Assembly: GCA_009746045.1 (NCBI GenBank)
Contig: RPFO01001845.1
Location: forward strand, 1 to 64,000
Direction: 5' to 3'
Length of the DNA: 64,000 nucleotides
Origin: Mesostigma viride
Taxonomy: Eukaryota > Streptophyta > Mesostigmatophyceae > Mesostigmatales > Mesostigmataceae
Under the pieces are notes generated by a model. The model was not told where the DNA came from and made no database searches. It was given only the letters and a program-made list of their open reading frames with translations. Each line of letters opens with the position of its first letter. The first letter of the stretch is position 1. A program made the translations under genes and the position numbers. Below, piece after piece: positions 42,216-53,163 of this stretch.

Positions 42216-42791
42216 AAGCTGAGAGCTGGGTGCTTAAGTCTCTGGATATCAGGCTGGGAGCTTGATTGTACATAATCCTGAGCACACCTTGAGGGGTGAG
42301 ACATGTCTCTGGTGTGGGAATGTCTGACATTGTCTCTGATGGAGAGATGTCTATCTGGGGTTTTCATCTCAGTCTGAGGTTTCCCCAGATCTGTGGTTTG
42401 TGGGCGGGGTTCGATTCCCTGGTGCCGTCTTAAGGCGGAGTTTCACGGACTGGCTGACCCATCCACCATGCTGGTGAGGTGGCGACAGGTCCCCTGATTT
42501 TCCACGGTTGGAACGAGTATGGGAGCTTGTGTTTTGCATGTGCTTCGCGTAGATGTTGTGTCTGGTTCGATAAGGGGCAGCAGACCGGCGCCGACTCCCG
42601 TCTGGGGGTCAGCAATGTTTTCTGATGAGCTGTTGTGGGTGATCTGTGGGGTTTCGCCTAAGGTCCTGAAGGTTGTACATACTTCTCAAGTTCTTAGCTG
42701 AACACCTATGGGCTGCCACAGTTGGCCAACCTCTTGTACATGGGTAACACAACGAGCTTCCCGTGAAGGGATAGGGACTCATTGTAATTTG
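42216..42791 (+). other. Family B 3' UTR and leader-like segment, right copy
   Basis: Mirror of 31252-31827. It holds the hairpin ATCTGGGG (42353-42360) / CCCCAGAT (42383-42390) and the T-arm-like motif at 42402-42422, and ends CTCATTGTAATTTG directly against the outer right LTR. Confidence 0.6.
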
Positions 42792-43486
42792 AGTTAACGT
42801 TCTTATCACACGCAATGTGAAGGATATGGTTGCAATGCAGCAATGTGTGATATGGTTGGAAACGGAGCTTTGTTAAAATCGGATAATGTTACAGCGCTCA
42901 CACACTTGAGGCTTGTACACGCGCTTGCCAAGTCAAGGCACAACACGTGAGGCGGGCTCGCAAGAGATGCCCATTTGGCACTGGCCTATTGTTTATATAC
43001 TTGTGCACTGTGCTTGCTAGTCCTGAGCAGCCTAGAAGGCCTGCTCAGTAATAACACCCCCGGTACAGTATTCACTACCTGTACAGCGCTCAACTCCTAT
43101 ACAGTAGGTCTGCCATACAGGCACAATGACCACAGAGCACAGTCCACAGTGACTATTGCATCTGCACCTAGAAGTCCAGGACTAAGCCTGCGGTACCAAC
43201 AGACCACAGGTTAAGGTTCCTATTTCCTGCGTACGACGTATTAATCCAATACCGTCGTAGGTACAGCACCTAATTCCTGTCAGCCCAGGAATTACTGTCG
43301 ACCCCATATGTCGTCGGCAAATATTCACGTCCGACTTAGAAGAACAGCCGGCTCGCGCTCGCGCGCGACCGGGAAGTCGGAACGCCATAACTTTCTTGAT
43401 ACTTGTCGGAATGAACTCGTTCCGGTGCCGCTGGAATCGCAGAGATATGCCGAATCAGGATCACGCCAATGCGCTTGGCGTTAACT
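42792..43486 (-). repeat. Family B LTR, outer right (5' LTR in minus sense)
   Basis: 695 bp with TATATAAA in minus sense at about 42999-42992. Transcription from it would run leftward, antisense to the right gag-pol copy and then sense to the left copy. Confidence 0.93.
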
Positions 43487-43491
43487 CATGT

Positions 43492-44659
43492 TGCCACTGA
43501 GTGACTCATGCGGCTTCTTCAAGCAGGCAGGGCAGAAACATGCTGTCGGCGCTACGCACCGTGATCATCAGTGACATCAACCTCAATGGACGGGTAAACG
43601 TGCTTGCGGACATATGCTGATGCGAGCACCGGTAGACGATGCCTGTCCTTGATCTACTAGTGCCCCTTCCACCGCATTTCAGAGGCACCCCCTCAATCTC
43701 ACGCAGCCTCCAGACCTTGGGGTCGTCCTCACGTATGCCAGACCGCTTCTGCATGCATGACATATCACGATGCATTGCAGGGCACACAGTATAGATATTA
43801 TAAGATAATAGATCTAGGACACTTACGAATAATAAAGAGAAAAATGTAAACAATATGCTGCACTACAGACCTACAAAAATTAAGCGCATGAAACTGAGAC
43901 GGTTTTATATGTAAATAGGAATGACAACTGACTGACCATATAAAATATATAATGGGCGATGAAGATAGAACTAGGTTAAGACAACAACCAGTGACCACCG
44001 GCATTCGAGCCAGGTCATGGGCGATTACGGGGGGGCTGCCGCCGATCACATAGCAAGGCTTCCCCTGGTATGCACCCGTGCGGGGGGTGCCTTCCTACGG
44101 GCGGTCGTTGGAGCAAACACGCGGTGTTGTGCAGTGGCCGGGGGCGTGTCTTCCTCGACGCGGCCTGTGGAGGCAGAAGGTGCCGACTTCTTCTCGGGTG
44201 CAGCACACCTGTCGTTGAGCGGTGCAGTGGCCGCGGGAGGCGTGTCTTCCTCGACGCGGCCTGTCGAGGCAGAAGACGTGCTGACTTGAACCTCTTGGGT
44301 GCAACACACCTGTCGTTGAGCCCAGCGGCAAGAAGACTTGCATCGCTGCTTGAAGCTGAAGCGCTTAGAGATGCTTGCTGTCGGCTTTGCGTCTGCCTGC
44401 CGGGAAGGGGCTTCACAGGAGAGACCGTGAGGTCGATGGTAATGCGCGGCATTCTGCTTGACAACAGCAGAAGTTAGAATGTGGTGGAAGGGCACCAAAA
44501 GGGAAGAACGGACGCAATTTATACCCACCTAAACGCCAAATATCTGTAGGCGCCCAACCGTCATTGCGACCTGTCATTTGTCAGAGTTAGGTATTGCGGA
44601 CTTGTCCTAGAAGTAACACCGCGCCAAAAAGCTAGTCAACCGACTCCTGACACCGGATG
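43492..44659 (-). other. Possible broken minus-strand gene with an intron
   Basis: 44464-44015 has a frame starting M-P-R-I-T-I-D-L-T-V-S-P (a SUMO-interaction-like I-x-I-D-L stretch). AT-rich sequence at about 43990-43790 ends in GCATGCAG and looks like an intron, and 43789-43550 reads as protein in two frames (R-E-D-D-P-K-V-W-R-L-R; Y-V-R-K-H-V-Y-P-S-I-E-V-D-V). The frames do not join cleanly. The sequence left of the composite (before 21357) would be its continuation. I do not recognise the protein. Confidence 0.25.
44131..44322. repeat. Minisatellite, about two units of 93-102 bp
   Basis: GCAGTGGCCG...GTGTCTTCCTCGACGCGG recurs at 44131 and 44224, and CACCTGTCGTTGAGC at 44206 and 44308. 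On the minus strand it encodes a repeated S-T-G-R-V-E-E-D-T-P-P motif. Confidence 0.7.
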
Positions 44660-45276
44660 AGTTGTGATAGTGAGAATGCCACGAATTCCGCCATGGTTCT
44701 TGCAGGAAGTTGCCTTTATTAATAACAAGGAAACACAGACGTAAGTCACGTCACTTCCAAGACTGCACGCAGCACAGACGACAGGGTCGCAGTGCCAAGA
44801 GAACGTGCACGCAAGAACTAGCGTCCCGGTGTGACCAAGTCACTCATATAGCTTGCTAGGGACGCGTCCAAGTATTCAGCTGCACTGTCACAGCTGAACT
44901 GTCAATCAATTGATTACACAGACTCTGGCACGCCTTTGGCGCGCAGATCTATCAATTGTCCATACGGCTAGTCCTGTGGACCTATCCGTACACTAGTCAG
45001 CATCAATTGTCTCATAGGTCCTGGCGCGCTACAGCACGCCTACCTATCAATTGACCATCAAGTCCTGTACAAGTCCTGTCAACGTCCTGCGGACTATCAA
45101 AGTGACACTTGTACATCCTGTGTCCGTACGCGCCCACAGTGGCGCGCCGGGTACTGTCGGCACAGCCTAGGAAACGTCATAACTTTTACGTTCCTTAACC
45201 AAATGAGGCGTTCAAGGTGCCGTTGGAAAGAGCGTAACAATCTCTATCCATCTAACGTAAATCCTTTACGTTAACT
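44660..45276 (-). repeat. Family A copy 2, 3' LTR
   Basis: 617 bp, slightly diverged from copy 1 (AGTTGTGATAGTGAGAATG against AGTTGTGAGGGTAAGAATG; GCACGCC against GTGCGCC). Confidence 0.93.
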
Positions 45277-46224
45277 CCAATCCCTTCTTTTCTTTAGGGA
45301 TCACATCCCCTGCCAGGGACCCTTGAAGTAGCTTGAAATGTCCTTCACTCCAGCTTGAAGCTTGAACAGATGTCTTTAATGGCCATTGCCATTCCCCCAG
45401 CCTTTTCTTTTAAGGAACTGGAAAAGAAACAGATCTGCCACAGGGAAAACCATTCCATGAGAAATGGATAAAAACCTATGGAAGTGGCATTACAGAGTAC
45501 CACCAGATATTAGAAGCACACAAAATTAAATACATACAGGTTAATTCTATGAGGTCTTCTCCAGGAATTAATCCCATCACCTCGGTAGAGCCTCCAGTAC
45601 AATGACCTTCTGGCGGTGAGTTACATTAATCCCAGATACTAATCCCATAAAACCCAGTACATATTCAATATAAGTACAATAAATCCATGACAATTAAAAT
45701 ACCACTTGACAAAGTAAGGCGTATTACAATAGTTTGCCTGTCATTCTCTCAACAGGGGTCTATTGGCGCCCGTCTTACGGCGCCCGTCTACTTGCCAGAT
45801 GGTAAACTGCCACAGCAAACAAATGACAAAATGAAACACATAGGCAACAATTAAATCCTGCCCTGGGGAACTAGGGAAGTCTGAACAGGCAAACACCTGA
45901 ACAGGCCAGCTTGTAGAAACATAATACCAGGGAATCGAACCCCGCCCTATAAACCCCAGAATAAAGGTTCCCAGACCATTGTGAGAAGTATGTACAAATA
46001 TACATTTCTTTTAAAATAGAATACATGGTCTGTAATGGACCTGTCAACCTTGTGTAGTCAACAGCATGAACCCCAGCCAAAACCTGGCTGTACCTGATTA
46101 AAATCAGAGTGAGTGTACCATGGTCCATGAGCCTTAGTACAGACTAAAATACAGGTATTATGCCAGTCACAATGCTGACACTACCACACAATCTGCTCTC
46201 CAATGCCCTATAACCAGGCCCAGC

Positions 46225-49200
46225 TTAGACAGCTTGCTGAGATGGGTCCATCAGAGACTGAAGAACCTTGTATTGCACTGCTGCCTTCTGCACTAGCTTG
46301 GTCAAAGCATCAGCAGGATTGTCAACCCCAGGGATATGCTCAATATTGGCCAAGGAGGACAATTCCTTAAGAAGGAGATAATCCAAGTCCCTACTTCTGG
46401 CCATCTGCCTGTGCACAAACTGCACCATCCCCATGGAGTCTGTTTTTAGAAGAGTGGTAACCTGAAGTGGCCAAGGAGTGTTAGAAGTCATCTGATGAAG
46501 CAACTCCTTCAGATAAAGGCTTGTGTGAATGCCTTCACAAATAGCCCTGCATTCTGCCACATCACTGCTGACAGCCACCCGTTTGTGCAGGCGACTAAAC
46601 CAGCTCACCAAACTCCCCAGGCCTTCCTGTCTGAGCACAAAGAGCCCTGCAGCCCTGCCCCTGACCTTGGAGACCTGCCTGCTGTCCATTGAGCTATCCA
46701 CATACAGCTCCATGCAAATGGGTTGTGATAAATCCACTGCAGACAACAGAATGCCAGATGAAGCCCTGACCTGATCAGCCACCTTGGCAGACCCTAGCTC
46801 CACCAGCATGTCATCAGGCAACCTGGCTATGACCATAAGGTCTGGCCTGGAAATGCCTGCCACCCAAGCAACCATGCCCCTCACCATGGGACACAGTGCC
46901 TGTGTGATGGTTGGAGGAAGCTTGCTAATGAGGGTCTCTTGATAGTCATTGCCCCCCACCAGCAGCATACGCCACTCCCCTCCCTTCTTCACCAGTGTGG
47001 CCTCCATGCCCACAAACAGCAGAGGCTCATTCTCCACCTGCCATTGCTCCCTACCCAGAGGAAACTTGGACTTAATGATGGAGATCAGCTCCTTAAGCCA
47101 CGACGTGGGAGCTATCAGATGTAGGTCATCCCCGTGCAGCGAAGCATACACTGGCAGGCCTTCCCATTGCCCCAGAAACAGACAGGGGTCTACAGGAGAG
47201 ACCTTCAAGTTGCAATGCTCCTTCAGGAAACGGTTGAGAGTCTCCCTCCAGATTATTGGACTTGACCTCAGGCCCTCCAGGCCCTTGAGGATTTTAAGGA
47301 ACTCCGTGTGGATGTCCCTTTTCCATACAGCAGGCACCCTAACATAGAAAGGCGTCTTGCCCTCCCACTTTTCCTGTGCCACATCTGCATCCCCTCCAGA
47401 AATGCCCTCTTGAAGTCTACCACCACTGAGCCATAGTCCAAGCCCTTGTTGAGAAGGCCTAGAAATACACACAGCAGCAGCCTCCAAGTATCATGCAACA
47501 TGCCAGGGGTATACAACTCCTCAGCAGTGCACTCACCAGTACCCTTGAACTCATTCAGCACTGGCCTGACATGTGGTACCTTGACCCCGTCCACCTCCTT
47601 CATCTTGATGACAAACTTGAGCTTGAGTAGACGTCGTGCAGGAGGCAGGTCATTGACAGGTTCCACGCATTTCTTGGAGATCCAGTCCTCCCCAGATTTA
47701 ATCAACCCAGTGTGACCTGGGGACACATAATGGGAGAGGACATGAGCTTCACCAGGCCTTGGTAGTTGATAGGGCTGTGTCCAGCAAGTGAGTGAGGACC
47801 AATGCCCAAACTGCTTGGATGACTAGCAGCTGGCAATATGAGGTCATCAACCAAGGGCTCCTGCCCCTGGCACACTTGCACACGCTTAACCGACCTGGTT
47901 ACTGCACGTGATAGGTGAGTGGTCCTGAAATTAATCAGTGGGACCTGACCAGCCCCTTCCTTAGTCAGGAGAGAGGACGTGATCACTACTCCATCCTGGC
48001 ATAGGAAATTCTGCCCCAGAAGAGCAGGTCCTTGATAGCCCTCCAAGACACAAAAAGCAGTGTCCTGTCCAAGGATAGGAATGAATACCTCACCCAGTAC
48101 CTTCACGTGTACCCCGCCACTGAAGTCAGACACAAACTGATAGCTGGGTTCAGACATGCTGTACCCTGCTGCAGCCCTGGTCCCAATGATGGAAACCTGA
48201 GAATTAGTGTCTACCTCTAAGGCAGTGTCCAGCCCCAGATTGCCATGCCACCTGAGCTTGGCTACCTTGGGCTGCTTCTTGGCCCTTTGTAGAGCCCCAA
48301 TCAATCCAGCCAAACTTGTCCCCCTGGGCTTGGTTAGTGCCTTGGGCTTGACAGTTGACTCCCCAGCTGTTGACCTTGCAGCCTGTTCAACAAGTACCTC
48401 TGCAACCTGGCCAGGGCTGACAGATTCCCCTGCAACAGATGTGGTCGTTGCGTCAGTGATGTCACCTGGGACCTGAAAATCCTGCAGATCCTGTGAGCCT
48501 TGTGCCTGACTGCCCTCATTCATCAGGTTAGGCTTGACATATGACCAACTCAGCCGGTGCACATGCTTTGGTTCGTCCTCCATGCTGACCAAGCATGCGT
48601 GGCTAGCTTCATCAACCTGGGTAACCACCCCAGGACTCCAGCTACCACGTTTGCCATAAAGGCTAGGTTCCTTCCAAGCTAGGACCTTCTGACCCACTTG
48701 TGGCTCCAGCATCTTCCAACCCCGGTCCTTCTCCCTCAGCTTGGCAAAGGTGACATGTGCAGCATGTTTCCAGCCCTCCAGCACATGTGGTGGGCACAGG
48801 CCATGATATAGACCCATTGGGCTGACAGCAACTCCATCATAGTAGAAGTTAACCCTGCTGTTCAGCTGCTGCTCCACGTTCCTCAGCCATGCACTCCTGA
48901 CAAGTGCAGGTGCAGACAAGGGTACCCAGTCTTCAGAGATGATCAATTTCTTGACCTCCTGGATTGCCCTCTCGATAGCACCCTGCTGCCCATGAGCCTC
49001 CCTAGGTGTAACCAGCAACTCAGGAAGGGTAGGATCACCCTTGAGATGCTGAAACTGCATGTCCACCTGGATCCTTGTGGTAGGAAACTTGGCTCTTACA
49101 TTCTGCAGGGCAGCCAGCAAGTACCTGTTCTTCATAGAAGGTAAATGCTCCAGCACCTTGTATTTCGTGTACCTGTCCACGCACACCAACAGTTGCATGC

Positions 49201-49708
49201 CCCTGATGTGTTGGATATCACACTGCAGATCACCAATGCTCTGAGGTAGAGCTTTGGCATGTGATTTCCTGGGCTTGTTGGAGGACAACTGGCACTTACA
49301 CCGTGAGGCAGCTTGCTGACACGCCTTAAGAAGGGGTGCCCTGCCCATACGGAAGGCAAAGTTGTTTGACAGAGAAGTGGCATGCCCAAACATGTTGTGG
49401 ATTCGGGCACCCAACTCCTGGTACACAGAGGAAGCAGTCCCTGGCACAGTCAGGACTGTGCTGTCAGGTTGTCCAGCATCACCATGCTGACTTCCATCCT
49501 GTTCTGACTCAGAGCCTGAGTCACCCTGCTCATGCCCAACACCTGGACCGCCAGCAGGGACCACATGCATACCACCAGAGGCCTTCACACCCCTCTGTGG
49601 TTGTACATTGGTTTCTCTCAAAATGAGAGGTCCACCCTCGTGCCCAGCACGAGGATGCATGGGGTCAGACATTCTTACAGCTGCACCAGCTGTCAAGGAC
49701 GTCTTCAT
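46225..49708 (-). pseudogene. Pol of family A copy 2, two frameshifts
   Basis: The frame starting at 49708 is open to about 47702 (integrase and protease-like region), where one base is missing relative to copy 1 (ATCAACCC for ATCAGACCC). A second one-base loss near 47392 (GCATCCCC for GCATCACCC) lies just after the RT motif D-F-K-R-A-F. The remainder (to 46225) keeps L-H-G-D-D-L and RNase H. No intact Pol can be made. Confidence 0.93.
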
Positions 49709-49849
49709 AGGAACCTGTACCTCTCCAGGTGACCTGGGGCCACACTGAACCTGGAGATCACCCTCTTGTTGCCCAGATATAAAATCTGCATTGGAGCACC
49801 TGGCCTCCCCCTTGGGTGAATTAAGGTGTGTAGGGGTTGCCTCAGACAG

Positions 49850-50966
49850 TCACTGCTCCTTGTTGTCTTCTTGCTGACTGCCCTTTGAAGGCTGGCCTGC
49901 CTGGGACTTGTTGTTGTTCTTCTTGTTGTTGTTGTTGTTATTCTTGTTGCTGCCCTGGCCCTGGGACTTCTTGAAGCTGGGACACTCCTTCTTGATGTGC
50001 CCCCACCCCTTGCACAGGTAGCATTGTATCTTGGACTTGCCCTGGCCACTGCCCCCATTGTCAGACGCGTTGCCCTGCTTGGGCTGACCACCCACCCGCC
50101 TGAACACCGACTTGGAGTGTGACCTCCTGTCAGAATCAGGTGAATGATCTCCCTTGCGCTTGTTATGGTTGCCCCTACGCCCTCCTTGGCTTCGGTCAGC
50201 CTCAGACGTCTTGGAGCCACCCTGGGTACGCCCGCCTGCCTGGGTAGCCTTCACTGCTGGCACTCCACCCTCAAACAGCTCCTCTGCCTCGAGTGCTTGT
50301 TTAATGATGACCTTGTAGGCCTTCAGGGTAGAGTGTGGGGCACACATGACTTTTAAGGAGCCACGTGTCGCCTTATCCAGCCCAGAAACCTTGAGCCAGT
50401 TGGTTAGGGCTATGTTATCAGCGACATTAAAGCCGTGAGCCCTGCCCTCCTCAACCATCTTACAATAGTTGAGAAAGTTCTGGATCAGGTCCCCCTTGAC
50501 CTCCCACCCTTGATACTTGTCCTGCCAATGGATGCCGACCTTCTTGCGTTGGTCTTCCAGCAGCTCCTTCAGCTCAGCCACGTACAGTGCCCAGGCCTTA
50601 TTGGCCTTTTGCACTCCCTGGTTAGGTCCTTAATCTGGTCAGTACACTTGCCAAAAGTGCTACTGCCTATCCAGATTTGATAGTAATTTGTACCACCGTA
50701 CAAGCTAGGGAACCCTTCCAATCCTCCACAAACTCTTCAGCCTGCTTAGGCTTGGAGTCTGAGGTTACAGGCTGCAGCTGATTGACAATTAAAAGACCCT
50801 GTGTGGTAAGATCAAAGCCATGAATAGCTTGTGCATTATTATTATTGTGAGGAAGGTTGGTAATCTCTCCGGTAAGCCCCACGTCATCTACGTGAGCGGT
50901 TCCACTACCAGCACCCCCATTATTATTCCCACTGGCTGGACCCTTGCTACGGCGTCCCTCAGCCAT
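49850..50966 (-). pseudogene. Gag of family A copy 2, frameshifted
   Basis: Starts M-A-E-G-R-R-S-K at 50966. One-base losses near 50725 and 50608 break the first third. The later two thirds (50614-49850) are open with the same zinc knuckle and end at the same UGA (49850-49852), 47 codons before the pol ATG. Confidence 0.88.
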
Positions 50967-51133
50967 CCTGCACTACAGCTATTCAAAGAACACCTTAGCA
51001 AAGCAGCAGAAAATATGTACAAAATTTGTGTCGCCACTGCCGCCTGCGCCGGTGTCGCTGCCGCCCCCGCGAATTGCCGCTGAAAATTCGACAAAAAAAT
51101 GTCGACGAGTACTGCAAAAGAAAATTAGGCCGA

Positions 51134-51675
51134 CTAGTAGTCAAGGCCCCTGAAGTCGCAGTACGTGTATACGAACTCACGATCCTCCATATCCAGCTCC
51201 GGACCTGCACCGGTATGAATTAAAACCGGTGTGCTCCCCGCCGCGTAAGTTGCGACGCGCCGACGCGCGACGAGGCGCAGAGGATGTGTAAAGATCGTCA
51301 ATAATTCCCACCCCGCGGGAATCCACTCTCGCACAGAGGCGAGAAATGCCACCAGGTTAATTAAAACCTGGCGCTCACGACTGCGTACGCCGCGAGTGAG
51401 CAGCGATAGCAGCGCAGATCTGAAACAAATTTGTTGACACCGCCGGCGCGCCCCCCGTGCGTAGCGATGCCCAGTTTTGCAGGTTTCTCTGGTAACCGGT
51501 GAGTGAAGAGAGGACGTTGTCCAACTCCTCAATGGCAGTCGTGACTTCGGTCACCGACCGCAAACCTCCCCGCACCTGGACCGTAAATGTCGATAAAATG
51601 TTTCGAATCTGGTCCAACAGGTTGCGGATTGCCGGCACCAGTGCTGGCAAATCGGGGTCCTCGGGGTTATCCCCC
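51134..51675 (-). pseudogene. ORF1 of family A copy 2, truncated and frameshifted
   Basis: Matches codons from about 85 to the end of copy 1 ORF1, with a small deletion near 51415-51425 that shifts frame, and is cut at 51675. Confidence 0.85.
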
Positions 51676-52560
51676 TACCAGCCATTAAGAATGTACTCCA
51701 GCACGCAAAATGTACTTCGTACCGAAGTTTGTCTTTTTATGCTGAAAATTGTCATGCATGATGTTTGCAACCAAAATAGACCTCGTACAAAGTTTGGTAT
51801 CGATCGGACGTCATCTTGGTGACATTTGCTAGCAATAAAGGTACATTTTTGTCATTTTTTGTTAAATTAAATAGTAATAAATAGGAAACAGTACTAAATC
51901 ACGTCAAACCATCATGGATATTTGCAAGCAACCTAATTACCACTAGAATAGACCATGCACAAAGTTTGGGGTCAATCTGAACTCAAAATAGTGACGTTTG
52001 CTAGCATAAATACTGCATTTTTTGCCATTTTCAAGCATTTTGCTCAGTGTAAGCTACTAAACAATATCAAACTACGTCATAAAGCTATGAAATATTGGAA
52101 GCAACCTAAACACCACTAGATTAGACCATGGGCTAAGTTTGGGCTCAGTCTGACGTCAAAATAGTGACGTTTGCTAGCATAAATGGTGCATTTTTTGCCA
52201 TTTTCAAGCATTTTGCTCAGTGTAAGCTACTAAACAATATCAAACTATGTCAGAAAGCTATGAAATGTTGGAAGCAACCTAACACCCACTAGATTAGACC
52301 ATGGGCCAAGTTTGGGCCCAGTAACTTTGATCTCAAAATAGTGACGTTTGCTAGCATAAATGGTGCAATTTTTGCCTTTTTCAAGCATTTTGGTAAGTAT
52401 CCCTCAAACTATGTCAGAAAACTGTGAATTGTTGTAAATAACCTGTTTGCCACTACATTAGACCATCCTCAACTTGTAAGGTCAGGCATAGGTAAAGGTA
52501 GTGACATTTGCTAGCACTATATACAAGCATATTATGCCTCTTTTCGCATATACACATCAA
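51676..52560 (+). repeat. Satellite, about five units of about 175 bp
   Basis: GTGAC(G/A)TTTGCTAGCA-type blocks recur at about 51821, 51993, 52167, 52344 and 52502, each followed by TTTTTTGCCATTTTCAAGCA-like sequence and a TTAGACCATG-AAGTTTGG block. The spacing of 158-177 bp is close to the length of many centromeric or subtelomeric satellites. Confidence 0.8.
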
Positions 52561-53163
52561 AAATAACAAGACATCATCATATCATGGCCTTAATACAAGG
52601 TGTGCAAATGCAAATCACACCAGATCGGATGACCAATGATGGGTGGCTGCATGCCATCACATCTACCAGGCTGCAGGGTGAGAGGCCACATCGCTACAAG
52701 ACAGGAATCCTCGCAATTGCACAACACCGCTAGTACACTGTGCACATACCCCAAGAGGATTTGGCTACAAGCCATAAAAGTTTGGCCATGCTAACACATT
52801 CTTCATCCAAGCAAAATGCAGCCTCTCCAAACTCAACTCGTTGATTTAAATTCAGCTAGGCCAGGCGTGCATGCTCTACTTGCCGACAACCATGAGTAAA
52901 CTTGTCTACCACTTCATTCCATGCGCCGGTAGATGGCACCGTCTCATCTACCAGTCATCCCCGGCTCCCATTCCGCATCCTCCTCTCCCTCTCCCTCTCC
53001 CTCTTCCTCCTCCCCCTCCCCCTCCCATTCTCCCTCCCCCTCTCCCTCCTCCTCCCCCTCCTCCTCCCCCTCTTTCTCCCCCTCTTTCTCTCCCTCTTCC
53101 TCCTCCTCCCCGCCTTCACTGTCACTGTGCACAGCAGGGACGGCATCGTCTATGTGGGTGCCA
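52561..53163. other. Spacer with CT-rich low-complexity tract
   Basis: No gene in 52561-52970. 52978-53115 is a CTCCC/CTCTTC polypyrimidine tract; on the minus strand it reads as an acidic G-E-E-E-stretch that could be a C-terminal tail of the next gene if a splice or frameshift near 53170 is allowed. Confidence 0.4.

Larger units (their letters stand above)
21362..43486 (-). mobile_element. Family B LTR retrotransposon, scrambled palindromic composite
   Basis: Two 695-bp LTRs in direct orientation (21362-22056, 42792-43486) with a shared CATGT duplication bound the structure. LTR sense is the minus strand: each LTR has TATATAAA about two thirds along in that sense and shares its start region with family A LTRs. 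A third LTR lies inverted inside (22713-22731 plus 30576-31251). The interior holds gag-pol twice in opposite orientation, leftward 35910-31828 and rightward 37023-42215, around one ORF1 (36003-36920). A full-length family A element and a family C solo LTR inserted afterwards. Without them the composite is about 13.9 kb. The two pol copies differ by one codon plus the solo LTR, so the duplication is recent. Confidence 0.9.
44660..51675 (-). mobile_element. Family A LTR retrotransposon, copy 2, 5'-truncated and decayed
   Basis: 3' LTR at 44660-45276, then the same 3' UTR, pol, gag and ORF1 as copy 1, ending abruptly within ORF1 at 51675, with no 5' LTR. The flank left of the LTR is GGATG; no matching duplication can exist. 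Frameshifts in pol, gag and ORF1 show that it is older than copy 1. Confidence 0.93.
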
